The position numbers and the translations under genes were made by a program. Under the pieces are notes generated by a model that saw only the letters and a list, made by a program, of their open reading frames with translations, searched no databases and was not told where the DNA came from. A stretch of DNA of 64,000 nucleotides, from contig CAYPNI010000004.1 of the NCBI GenBank assembly GCA_964411925.1, positions 1 to 64,000 of the forward strand, in the 5' to 3' direction. Positions 7,630 through 15,994 of the stretch are shown here, piece by piece (position 1 is the stretch's first letter; the number at the start of each line of letters is the position of its first letter). The stretch comes from VFKU01 sp964411925 (GTDB lineage Bacteria > Hydrogenedentota > Hydrogenedentia > Hydrogenedentales > GCA-2746185).

Positions 7630-10600
7630 ATGAAGCGGTGTTCTGTCTTATTGGCGGCGATTTCATGTCTGACATTCGCGAACAGCTCGGCTGCGCAACG
7701 CGTGGAAGAAGGGTTCATCCCGCTGTTCAACGGCAAAGACCTCTCGGGCTGGACGGGCGACACGAAGCTGTGGCGCGTCGAGAACGGCGAGATCGTGGGA
7801 TCGACTGAAGGCAACCCGATCCAGGAAAACAGCTTCCTCTTCACTGACCGCACGTACGCGGACTTCGAACTGCGCGTGAAGGTCAAACTGCGCAATCACA
7901 ACAGCGGCGTCCAATTTCGCAGCGAGAAGCTCGGCGGGTTCGTCGCGAAGGGCTACCAGGCGGACGTGGCCGAGCAGACCTTCTTCGGGATGCTCTACGA
8001 AGAGAAGGGCCGCGGGATCATGGAATATTGGAAGAAGCTCCCGCCCGCACGGCAGTCGGAGATTTTCAACACGGCCAAGCAGGGCGACTGGAACGAATAC
8101 GAAATCGTGTGCGTGGGCGACCACGTCACGATGAAGCTTAACGGCAAGACCACCTGCGACCTGGTCGATCCTGACGGCGCCAAGTCCGGCTACATCGCAC
8201 TGCAACTCCACGCAGGCCCGGCGATGGAGGTGCGGTTCAAGGACATTTCGATCAAGGAACTTGCGCAGCAACAGGCGGCGGCCGTATCGACAGGCGCGGC
8301 GCAGCCCGCGATCGGCGCGGCGGCGGGCCGCGGCGCGCGCTTTCGCGTGCCGGAGGGATTCGCGGTCGAGGAAGTGGCGGACGAGTCGGTGACGAGTTCG
8401 GCGATCGCGATGGCATTCGACCACGAAGGCCGGCCGCTGCTGGGCGTCGAAGGCGGGGGCGTGCGCACGCTGGTGGACGAGGACGGGAACGGCGTGTACG
8501 AGCGCTTCGTGGAACTCTCGCCCGAGGTCAAGAACGTTCAAGGCGTATACGAGCTCGACAAGGGCGTCTACCTCGTCCAGGGTTCCGGGCCGAACGACAA
8601 GACCGGCGCATTCAAGATCATCGACACCGACGGCGACATGCAGGGCGAGTCCGTCGAACTCGTGCTCGAATCCGACCGCGGCATGGGCGAACACGGCCCG
8701 CATTCGATCCACATGGGCGCGGACGGATTTCTCTACATCATGTACGGCAACCATTCGTTTCCGGCGCGGGAGAACGAGCCGAATTCGCCGTTGTCGAAGT
8801 GGCACGAGGACGATTTTCTGCCGCGCTACTGGGACCCGCGCGGTCACGCGGTCGATATTTACGCGCCGGGCGGGACGGTACACCGGACGGACACAAACTT
8901 CAGCAAGCTCGAATTGTTCAGCGGCGGTTACCGCAACGCATATGACTTCGATTTCGACCCGTCCGGCGAAATGTTCACGTACGACTCCGACATGGAATGG
9001 GACGTGGGCCTGCCGTGGTATCGCGACTGCCGCGTGGCCCACCTGATCTCCGGCGCCGAGTACGGCTGGCGCAGCGGATCGAGCAACAAGCCGTTCTATT
9101 ACATCGAGTCATTGCCGAGCGTGGACGACACGGGCCGCGGTTCACCCGTCGGCGTTGCGTTCTACGATCACCACGTCTACCCCTCCTATTACCACGGCGC
9201 GCTGTTTCTCGGCGATTGGTCGCGCGGCCGCGTGCGCGTGCTGTTCCCGCAAGCCGCGGGCGCGACGTTCACCGGCGACGTGCAGGATTTCGTCATCGGC
9301 GAGCCGCTGAACGTGACCGACCTCGATATCGGGCCGGACGGCTCGCTGTATGTGACGACCGGCGGCCGCCGGACGCACGGCGGGCTGTATCGAATTCGCT
9401 ATACCGGCGCGTCGAACCCGACACCGCGATACGAATCGGCCGTGGTGAACGCGCTCGCGCAACCAATGCCGCGGTCCGCGTGGGGCAAGCAGGCGCTGCG
9501 CGATGCGAAGGCCGAACTCGGCGGGGCGTGGGACCGGGACGTGGCCAAGGCCGCGTCAGATGCGTCGCTGCCGGGGAGCCTGCGCGCGAAGGCCATCGAG
9601 GCGATGCAGGTGCTCGGGCCCGCGCCAAGCGTCGCGACGTTGAGCAAGCTGGCGACCGACAGCGACGCGAAAGTCCGCGCCGCCGCGGTGTACCTGTTGG
9701 GCACGCATCCGCTTGACGACGCGCGGCGCGCACTCGACGCGGCGTTGCTCGATTCGGACCCCGTCGTGGCGCGGCGCGCGAGCGAGGCGCTCGTGCGGTC
9801 GGGTCTGCAACCCGAGACGAAACCCGGCAAGACGGGAGAGCGGCTGTTCGGCCTGTTGGACCACCCGGATCGATTCACGCGGCACGCCGCGCGGCTTGCG
9901 TTGCAGCGCGTCGCGCCCGACGCGTGGGCGCAGTCCGTGCTCACGGACGATCTCGCCGCGCGGCCGCACGGCGCGCTCGAGGGGATGATCGCGCTGTTCG
10001 AGACGCCGGCGTATGCCGCAAACCTGGACGCCGCGGTCACCAAAGTGGCCGAGTACGCGCGTGCGGACAGCCCGCCGGACACGACACTGGACGCGGTACG
10101 CGTGGTGCAGCTCGCGATCATGCGCGCGGGCGGTCTCGACCAGATTTCCGACGACGCGGTGCAGGCATTGCGCGACGCGTTATTGCCGAAGTTTCCGCAT
10201 GCAGACTGGCGCGTGAACCGCGAGTTGCAGGTCGCGCTCGCGGGCCTGCAAACGGCCGCGGCGATCGACCCCATCCTGGCGTATCTGGAATCGGCCGACG
10301 ATCAGAAGGAACAGATTCATAGTGTGTACGCGCTTCGCGCCATCGGCGAGGGCTGGACTCCGGAACAGCGCAAGCGCCTGGTCGCGTGGTTCGACAAGGG
10401 CTGGGAAATCGAGGGCGGCGTGAGCCTGGACGGGTACGTCAACAACCTCTGGCAGGCCACGCTGGACTTGTTGACGGAGGACGAAAAGACGGCGGCGGTC
10501 GCACATCGCGAGGAGTTCATGGCGGCGCGGCGCGAACGCGCGCTCGCGCTGATGGCCGAGCTCGACGCGGACGCGAAGGGGCAGGTGTCCGACCTGGCGC

Positions 10601-11082
10601 AACGCGACTTTACAGAGATTGCCGAGTACCTCGAGTACGACCCGATGGCGTATCGCAAGCCGAACCTGGAAGCCGGCGAGCGCGTGTTCATGCGGTCGCG
10701 CTGCGCGGACTGCCACCTGTTCGGGACGATCGGCAAGGGCGGCGGCCCGGACCTGACCACGCTGGCGAGCCGGTTCACGCGGCGCGACATGCTCGAGGCG
10801 ATCATGTATCCGTCCAAGGTCGTGTCCGATCAGTACACGGCGATCGACGTCGAGCTGAAGGACGGCCTGTTCTACACGGGCATGATCCAGAGTGAAGACA
10901 GCCGCAACCTGACGCTGTTGTCGCCAAACGGGACACGCGTGGATATCAAGAAGAAAGACATCGCGCGGCGCGACCCTTCGGCCATGTCGGTGATGCCCGA
11001 GGGGCTCGTCGAGACGATGAACTTCGGCCAGTTGGTCGAGCTGATCCAGTTCCTCGAATCGGGCAGCAAGGCCGAAAACTAG
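7630..11082 (+). CDS. DUF1080 / PVC-type membrane-bound dehydrogenase / HEAT / heme-binding multidomain protein
   Basis: 1150 residues from ATG 7630, with a GGAG RBS about 11 bases upstream and a signal peptide to about residue 22; in-frame codons further upstream lack both. Domains in order: DUF1080 jelly roll (FIPLFNGKDLSGW, about 30-205); six-bladed dehydrogenase-like propeller of the PVC type (FRVPEGFAVEEV onward, about 238-590); alpha-helical HEAT-like repeats (about 610-960); C-terminal heme domain with CADCH near residue 1026 and the following GGGPDLTTL typical of the PVC heme-binding family. DUF1080 members act on 3-keto-glycosides, so it may process carbohydrate in the periplasm and pass electrons to its own heme. 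A cytochrome gene follows. Confidence 0.85.
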   Translation: MKRCSVLLAAISCLTFANSSAAQRVEEGFIPLFNGKDLSGWTGDTKLWRVENGEIVGSTEGNPIQENSFLFTDRTYADFELRVKVKLRNHNSGVQFRSEKLGGFVAKGYQADVAEQTFFGMLYEEKGRGIMEYWKKLPPARQSEIFNTAKQGDWNEYEIVCVGDHVTMKLNGKTTCDLVDPDGAKSGYIALQLHAGPAMEVRFKDISIKELAQQQAAAVSTGAAQPAIGAAAGRGARFRVPEGFAVEEVADESVTSSAIAMAFDHEGRPLLGVEGGGVRTLVDEDGNGVYERFVELSPEVKNVQGVYELDKGVYLVQGSGPNDKTGAFKIIDTDGDMQGESVELVLESDRGMGEHGPHSIHMGADGFLYIMYGNHSFPARENEPNSPLSKWHEDDFLPRYWDPRGHAVDIYAPGGTVHRTDTNFSKLELFSGGYRNAYDFDFDPSGEMFTYDSDMEWDVGLPWYRDCRVAHLISGAEYGWRSGSSNKPFYYIESLPSVDDTGRGSPVGVAFYDHHVYPSYYHGALFLGDWSRGRVRVLFPQAAGATFTGDVQDFVIGEPLNVTDLDIGPDGSLYVTTGGRRTHGGLYRIRYTGASNPTPRYESAVVNALAQPMPRSAWGKQALRDAKAELGGAWDRDVAKAASDASLPGSLRAKAIEAMQVLGPAPSVATLSKLATDSDAKVRAAAVYLLGTHPLDDARRALDAALLDSDPVVARRASEALVRSGLQPETKPGKTGERLFGLLDHPDRFTRHAARLALQRVAPDAWAQSVLTDDLAARPHGALEGMIALFETPAYAANLDAAVTKVAEYARADSPPDTTLDAVRVVQLAIMRAGGLDQISDDAVQALRDALLPKFPHADWRVNRELQVALAGLQTAAAIDPILAYLESADDQKEQIHSVYALRAIGEGWTPEQRKRLVAWFDKGWEIEGGVSLDGYVNNLWQATLDLLTEDEKTAAVAHREEFMAARRERALALMAELDADAKGQVSDLAQRDFTEIAEYLEYDPMAYRKPNLEAGERVFMRSRCADCHLFGTIGKGGGPDLTTLASRFTRRDMLEAIMYPSKVVSDQYTAIDVELKDGLFYTGMIQSEDSRNLTLLSPNGTRVDIKKKDIARRDPSAMSVMPEGLVETMNFGQLVELIQFLESGSKAEN

Positions 11083-11170
11083 CCACTGCGGGCGTGGCAT
11101 GAATACCGGTTCAATGGTTTGAGTCTGGTCTGGCAATGAGTGACAATTTGTAAGGAGCGGAGTCGGGTCA

Positions 11171-11896
11171 ATGAAGTCCTGGATCGTGTTCGCGGTTACG
11201 TTGTTGTCTGTGGCCGCCGCGGCGAACGAGCCGCGGCAACCGGGCGCGGATCCCGCCTCGCAGGAGATCAAGAATCCGGTCGCGCCGGAGGAAGCCTCGC
11301 TCAAGCAGGGCGAATCGCTCTACAAGCAGTACTGCGTTACGTGTCACGCGCTCGACGGATCCGGCAAGACGGACATGACCGAGATGCTCGACGTTCCGCC
11401 GGCATCGTTCCAGGACACGGAATGGAAGTACGGCGCGACCGACGGCGAAATTTTCACGGTGATTCGAGACGGTGGCCAGAACGGGATGCAGGGCTTCTCT
11501 GACAAGATGCCCGAGTTACGCATGTGGCACGTTGTGAACTATCTGCGCACGCTATCGAAGCAGGACGGCGCCGCCCCGGCGTCCGCGGCGCCGGAAAACC
11601 CGGTCGCCGTGACCCCTGAATCCGTCGCGCTCGGCAAGCAGTTGTACGTCCGGTTCTGCGTGGTCTGCCACGGCGCGAACGGCAAGGGCGACACGGAAAT
11701 GCGGGAGTTTTTGCCGACCCATCCGAGCGATCTGACGGACGCGGAGTGGAAATACGGAACGCGGGACGGGGATATTTTTCTGGTCATCAAGAATGGGACG
11801 GAGTACGATATGGAGGCGTTCGCGGACCGATTGACCGACGAGCGCATCTGGCATGTCGTGAATTACCTGCGGAGTTTCGGACCGAAGACGAACTAG
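11171..11896 (+). CDS. Periplasmic diheme cytochrome c
   Basis: 241 residues with a signal peptide (to about residue 18). Two homologous cytochrome c domains each carry a heme motif: CVTCH near residue 55 and CVVCH near residue 163. Both continue with a DxSGKTDM / ANGKGDTEM region, a W-K-Y-G-x-x-D-G-x-I-F segment, and a Met in the helix-preceding position (MQGF, MEAF) that is the likely sixth ligand. The internal duplication is obvious. TAAGGAG lies about 14 bases before the start. Likely a soluble electron carrier between the surrounding dehydrogenases or monooxygenases and the oxidase at 2064-4624 (inference). Confidence 0.9.
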   Translation: MKSWIVFAVTLLSVAAAANEPRQPGADPASQEIKNPVAPEEASLKQGESLYKQYCVTCHALDGSGKTDMTEMLDVPPASFQDTEWKYGATDGEIFTVIRDGGQNGMQGFSDKMPELRMWHVVNYLRTLSKQDGAAPASAAPENPVAVTPESVALGKQLYVRFCVVCHGANGKGDTEMREFLPTHPSDLTDAEWKYGTRDGDIFLVIKNGTEYDMEAFADRLTDERIWHVVNYLRSFGPKTN

Positions 11897-11939
11897 CGGG
11901 CCATGGGCGTCAAGTCGAGGGCGGGCGGAGGACGGTGAG

Positions 11940-13889
11940 ATGAGCAACGGCAAAAAGACGGCTCAACGCGGCGCGGCGAATGAGAGCCGGCGCGAATTCA
12001 TCAAGACAGCGGCGCTGGGCGCGGGCCTCTCGGCGATTGCGGGCGGCGCGGCGCACGCAGCCACGCCTGACGCGGCTGCCCGGCCCATTGGGCGGCCGGA
12101 GCCGTTCGAGAAGATCAAGGAATCGCCCATCTCCGAATTTGCGTTCCCCGCGAACGGTTCGCAGATTTTCGCGGAGGCCTGCAAGCAGGAAGGTCTCGCT
12201 GCGTTGTTCTGCTGTCCCGGCAACTACGGCATCGTGAGCGCGCTGGCGAATGCCGGCATCCCCTCGTTCGGCGGGCGCGGCGAAGGCCCCATGTGTTCGG
12301 CGGCGGACGCGTTCATCCGCGTGACCGGCGAGATTGCCGCGTCGTCGGGCACCGAGGGCCCAGGTTTCACCAACATGATCTGCGCGATCGCGGCGGCGAA
12401 CTCGTGCCGCACGCCGCTGCTCGTGCTCGCGAGCAACATGTCGCAGCGTGGCGACGACACGGAGCGCAGCCTGCAGCGGGGCTACCAGCAGCCGACGACC
12501 GAGGGCATCAAGAAATACGGCAAGCGCATCGTCACGAAGGAACGCGTGCACGAGTATGCCGGCTACGCGTTTCGCGCGCTGAAGACCGGCACGCCGGGGC
12601 CGGTGCACCTCGACTTCGTGGAGGAAGCCAGTGGCCGCGAATCCGAGATCGCGAGCGCGACCGACCTGGACGCGTATTGGGGCAAAGACCGCTACCGCAC
12701 GGAATCGCGCCCGCATCCGTCGCCGAAAGACATCGACCGGGCGATCGATCTCATCAAGCAGGCCCAGCGGCCGCTGATTGTCGCGAGCATGGGCGTGTTC
12801 TACAGCAAGGCGTGGGACGCGCTCAAAGCGTTCGCCGAGAAAGCGCAGATTCCCGTTGCGGACGGCGGCCCGATGCGCGGCCATTTCTCGGATGCGCATG
12901 AGTTGTCCGCGAGCGCCGCGCCGGACGCGATGTACAGCGTGGACCTCGCAATTCTGGTCGGCCAGTACTGCATGCCGGGACTGGGCGAGTACCCGTTTGA
13001 CGTGGCGTGCAAGTACATCCGGATCGATCCGAACCCGACCGACATCGGCCGCAATATCCCGATCGACGTCGGTATCGTGAGCTGCGAGAAGGCGGCGCTC
13101 GAAGCGCTGGCGGACAAGTGCCCCGCGATGACCCACGACGCGTGGGTCGCCGAAGTGAAAGCGGCGCGCGCAGCGTTCGAGAAGGAAAACGACGATCACT
13201 ACGCGCTCGGCAAGAGCTACACCGACGCGGTGCATCCCGCCGTCATCGCGACCGAGCTCGCGAAGTTCCTCTACGAAGGCAACATCCCGCGCGACCAGAC
13301 GACGGTGGCGTCGGGCGGCTTCGGCATTGCGCGCTATACGCGGCGCCGGCTGCGCGCCTATCGCCCCGGCCAGATCTGCAACGGCGCCTACCAGTACGGA
13401 TCGATCGGACCGGATGTGGGCTATCTGCTCGGCGTGGGCGTGGCGAAGGACCTCGGCGCCGGTGTGCAGAAGGCATACCAGGGCGGACCGGTCATCGGTG
13501 TCACGGGCGACGCGGGTTTCGGCTATTCCGGTTTCGAGATCGACACGCTCGCAAAATACAAAATCCCGGGCATCATGATCGTATACAACAACAACGCGTG
13601 GGGCACGTGGTCGGGCTACTCGCGCATGCCGCGTGCGGGCCACATGCACCTGTTCCAGGAAAACCTGCGCTACGACAAGGTCGCGGAGGCGCTCGGCGGC
13701 TACGGCGAATACGTCACCGCGCCGGACCAGTTCACGCCCGCGCTCGAGCGTGCGTGGAAGGTCGCCGTGGACGAGCGCAAGCCGTCCGTGATCAACTGCC
13801 AGGCGAAAAAGGAATTCTGGAACCAGCGTGAGTACGCACCGGGAATGCTCGGCAAGGTCGAGCCCGGCGTCATGGCGTATAACCACTGA
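11940..13889 (+). CDS. TAT-exported thiamine-diphosphate-dependent enzyme
   Basis: 649 residues. The N-terminus has a twin-arginine motif (SRREFIK, residues 17-23), a hydrophobic h-region and AHA, pointing to export. The rest has the three-domain layout of the acetolactate synthase/benzoylformate decarboxylase superfamily: Pyr domain (about 65-230, with Glu in GRGEGPMCSAADA as the expected cofactor-activating residue), central domain (about 245-390) and PP domain with the thiamine-diphosphate motif GDAGFGYSG near residue 522 ending in NNNAWG. Such enzymes are nearly always cytoplasmic. The start is 43 bases after the diheme cytochrome stop, so the two may be co-expressed. The reaction cannot be assigned; a 2-keto-acid or acyloin substrate is possible. 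Confidence 0.85.
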   Translation: MSNGKKTAQRGAANESRREFIKTAALGAGLSAIAGGAAHAATPDAAARPIGRPEPFEKIKESPISEFAFPANGSQIFAEACKQEGLAALFCCPGNYGIVSALANAGIPSFGGRGEGPMCSAADAFIRVTGEIAASSGTEGPGFTNMICAIAAANSCRTPLLVLASNMSQRGDDTERSLQRGYQQPTTEGIKKYGKRIVTKERVHEYAGYAFRALKTGTPGPVHLDFVEEASGRESEIASATDLDAYWGKDRYRTESRPHPSPKDIDRAIDLIKQAQRPLIVASMGVFYSKAWDALKAFAEKAQIPVADGGPMRGHFSDAHELSASAAPDAMYSVDLAILVGQYCMPGLGEYPFDVACKYIRIDPNPTDIGRNIPIDVGIVSCEKAALEALADKCPAMTHDAWVAEVKAARAAFEKENDDHYALGKSYTDAVHPAVIATELAKFLYEGNIPRDQTTVASGGFGIARYTRRRLRAYRPGQICNGAYQYGSIGPDVGYLLGVGVAKDLGAGVQKAYQGGPVIGVTGDAGFGYSGFEIDTLAKYKIPGIMIVYNNNAWGTWSGYSRMPRAGHMHLFQENLRYDKVAEALGGYGEYVTAPDQFTPALERAWKVAVDERKPSVINCQAKKEFWNQREYAPGMLGKVEPGVMAYNH

Positions 13890-13936
13890 CGGCAACTGGC
13901 TTCCATCGCGCGGACGTTGGCCGTGGTCGCGTGCTA

Positions 13937-13955
13937 AAGCGGCGGGATGCCGCTT
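13937..13955. repeat. REP-like palindrome / possible terminator
   Basis: Stem AAGCGGC / GCCGCTT around GGGAT, or AGCGGCG / TGCCGCT around a GGA loop with one G-T pair, followed by TCTACC. The layout matches the palindrome at 1956 (7-bp stem, GGA loop, trailing ACC). It lies just after the gene ending at 13889 but has no T-tract. Confidence 0.45.
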
Positions 13956-13979
13956 CTACCTTGGGATCTGTAACGACGG

Positions 13980-14459
13980 GTGGCTGTTCACGATCGGCAC
14001 GCGAAAGTCGTTCGCGATCTGCTCCACTCGTTCGCCGCGCGCGGCGCGCTGCGGCAGTTCGAGGAACGCGCGGGCCGCGCCGGCAAGATCGAGTTCCGAT
14101 TCACGTGGCTGCTCGATCGGCGGTTCGTGCTCGTGCTCGATTCCACCGCGTCCCGATTTGAACTCAAGGACCTGCTGCCCAACGTCCCCGCGCGATCTCC
14201 GCTTGACCAATCCATCCGCGCCTTCGTCGCCGCGCGCTCGGCGCGCACACTCCCTGTCCACCGGCGCATCGACCCGGCCCGGCTGGAAGTCGCGTGCGTG
14301 AACCGGAAGTCGCATCTCGGCTTTGTGTTTTCCGTCAAGAGAAATCAGTACAAATACGGCGTTCCGAAACTGCTTAATTTCTGCATTGAACTGTTCGGAT
14401 TCCTGGACATGAACCACATTCAGTATCTTTGGGCGCACCTGGGCGTGCCGGAAGAGTGA
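13980..14459 (+). CDS. Hypothetical protein
   Basis: 159 residues from GTG 13980, right after an in-frame stop; no strong RBS is visible and a start a few codons later is possible. Composition looks protein-like rather than shadow-like: an amphipathic start (VVRDLLHSFAARGALRQFEE), a beta-rich middle (FRFTWLLDRRFVLVLDSTASR kept apart here as FRFTWLLDRRF and FVLVLDS), and a C-terminal segment with KRNQYKYGVPKLLNF and FGFLDMNHIQYLW. No signal peptide, membrane helix or known motif was recognised. An antisense frame is open too, but this frame continues through the less GC-rich 3' end with normal residues. Function unknown. Confidence 0.55.
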   Translation: MAVHDRHAKVVRDLLHSFAARGALRQFEERAGRAGKIEFRFTWLLDRRFVLVLDSTASRFELKDLLPNVPARSPLDQSIRAFVAARSARTLPVHRRIDPARLEVACVNRKSHLGFVFSVKRNQYKYGVPKLLNFCIELFGFLDMNHIQYLWAHLGVPEE

Positions 14460-14628
14460 AGGTTTGAAGTGCGAATAGTGCGGCTACCTCAATCGCCTTG
14501 GTTTACTGACATTTTGTTACGATTTCGCGGCTCCCGTGATATCATCGGGTGTTAAAGGTGAGAGAGCATTTATTCGGCGGCATTTTCTCTGTCATATTGG
14601 TGGCTGAGGCGGGGAGGAAGGGCGAACG

Positions 14629-15945
14629 ATGACAACGCTTAGAACACTTTTTAGCGCGGCGGCGGCTGGCCTGCTTTTTGGCGGATCTGCGGTGTACGCG
14701 GAGGCCAAGACCGGGCCGGTAACGTTCACGAAAGACGTGCTGCCCATCCTGCAGGAGAACTGCCAGGAATGTCACCGGCCTTCGGGTGTCAATCTCTCCG
14801 GCATGGTCGCTCCGATGTCGCTGACGTCGTACGAAGAGGCGCGGCCATGGGCCAAGGCGATGGCGACGGCGGTTTCGAGCAAGAAAATGCCGCCGTGGTT
14901 CGCATCCGAAGCGACGCACGGCGTGTTCGAACTGGAGCGCGGTCTCACGCAGGACGAGATCGACACGATCGTGCGATGGTCCGAGAGTGGCGCACGCCGC
15001 GGCGATCCGAAGGACGCGCCCGAACCAATCGACTTCCCTTCGCCTGAAGGCTGGCTGATGGGCGAGCCGGACATCGTGATTCCGCTTCCCGAGCCGTACT
15101 GGGTGGCGGACGAGATCGAAGACATCCAGCCGAGTTTCTCGCTCGTGCTGACGGATGAAATGCTCCCTGAAGACAAGTGGGTGCACTGGATCGAGTTCCG
15201 GCCGGGCTGCAACATCGTGCACCACGGCGGTGCGAGCACGCAGCCGCTGGACGCGGACGGCAAGCCGGTCGTGGATCCGGTAAGCGGCGGCAAACTGATC
15301 GGCACCGCGCAGGGCGACGGTCCGGACGTGTGGCCGGTGGGTTTCGGCAAGCTCGTGCGCAAGAATTCCCGGTTCACCTTCGGCATTCATTACAACAAGG
15401 AGCCGGGCCCCGGCACGGGCGTGTGGGACCGGTCGATGATCGCCATCAAGTGGCACACGGAGCCGGTGAAACACATCGTGCGGTCCGCGGGCGTCAGCAC
15501 GCGGGGGTGGGAAATCCCGCCGAACACGGCGAACTGGCCGGTGGGCGCGGCGCGGACATTCGAGGAAGACAGCTACATCATCAACATGATGCCGCACATG
15601 CACTGGCGCGGCCAGGCGGCCAAGTACGAACTCATCTATCCCGATGGCGGGCGCGAGACACTGCTCGATGTGCCGGGATACGACTTTAGCTGGCAGATGA
15701 CGTACACGTACAAGGAGCCGAAATTCGTGCCGAAGGGCAGCCGGCTCGAGGTCACCATGGTGTTCGACAACTCGCCTGAGAATATCGACGTGCCCGATCC
15801 GGAGCGGCCGATCGGTTTCGGTTCGATGACGAAGGACGAGATGAACATCGGCTGGACGGAATGGGCGAATGCGGAGCCGATCGAGGATTTCGATACGCAC
15901 GACTTCGGCACGCTCGGTACGGGCGTCGAAGACATCGACGAATAG
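14629..15945 (+). CDS. c-type heme / copper monooxygenase-like fusion protein
   Basis: 438 residues; GGAGGAAGG precedes the ATG. A signal peptide ends near VYAEA (residue 25). The heme motif CQECH is near residue 46, followed by MVAPMSLTSYEEARPWAKA and MPPWFA. Copper-site motifs are VHHG (His pair), FGIHYNKEPGPGTG and PHMHWRG. In the second motif the His following the MHY of the other copies is Asn, so one ligand position may differ. A potential -10 box TATCAT lies upstream near 14540 but no good -35 was found. The next paralogue starts 49 bases downstream, so the two form a tandem, probably co-transcribed pair. Confidence 0.88.
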   Translation: MTTLRTLFSAAAAGLLFGGSAVYAEAKTGPVTFTKDVLPILQENCQECHRPSGVNLSGMVAPMSLTSYEEARPWAKAMATAVSSKKMPPWFASEATHGVFELERGLTQDEIDTIVRWSESGARRGDPKDAPEPIDFPSPEGWLMGEPDIVIPLPEPYWVADEIEDIQPSFSLVLTDEMLPEDKWVHWIEFRPGCNIVHHGGASTQPLDADGKPVVDPVSGGKLIGTAQGDGPDVWPVGFGKLVRKNSRFTFGIHYNKEPGPGTGVWDRSMIAIKWHTEPVKHIVRSAGVSTRGWEIPPNTANWPVGAARTFEEDSYIINMMPHMHWRGQAAKYELIYPDGGRETLLDVPGYDFSWQMTYTYKEPKFVPKGSRLEVTMVFDNSPENIDVPDPERPIGFGSMTKDEMNIGWTEWANAEPIEDFDTHDFGTLGTGVEDIDE

Positions 15946-15994
15946 GCATCGAACCGGGACACAACGGCGACGGGCCGATGGGGAAAGGATGGAC

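Noticed and set aside
11940..13889. Annotation as acetolactate synthase (ilvB)
   Set aside because: It has a TAT leader, no ilvN or other branched-chain genes nearby, and no motif that fixes the reaction.
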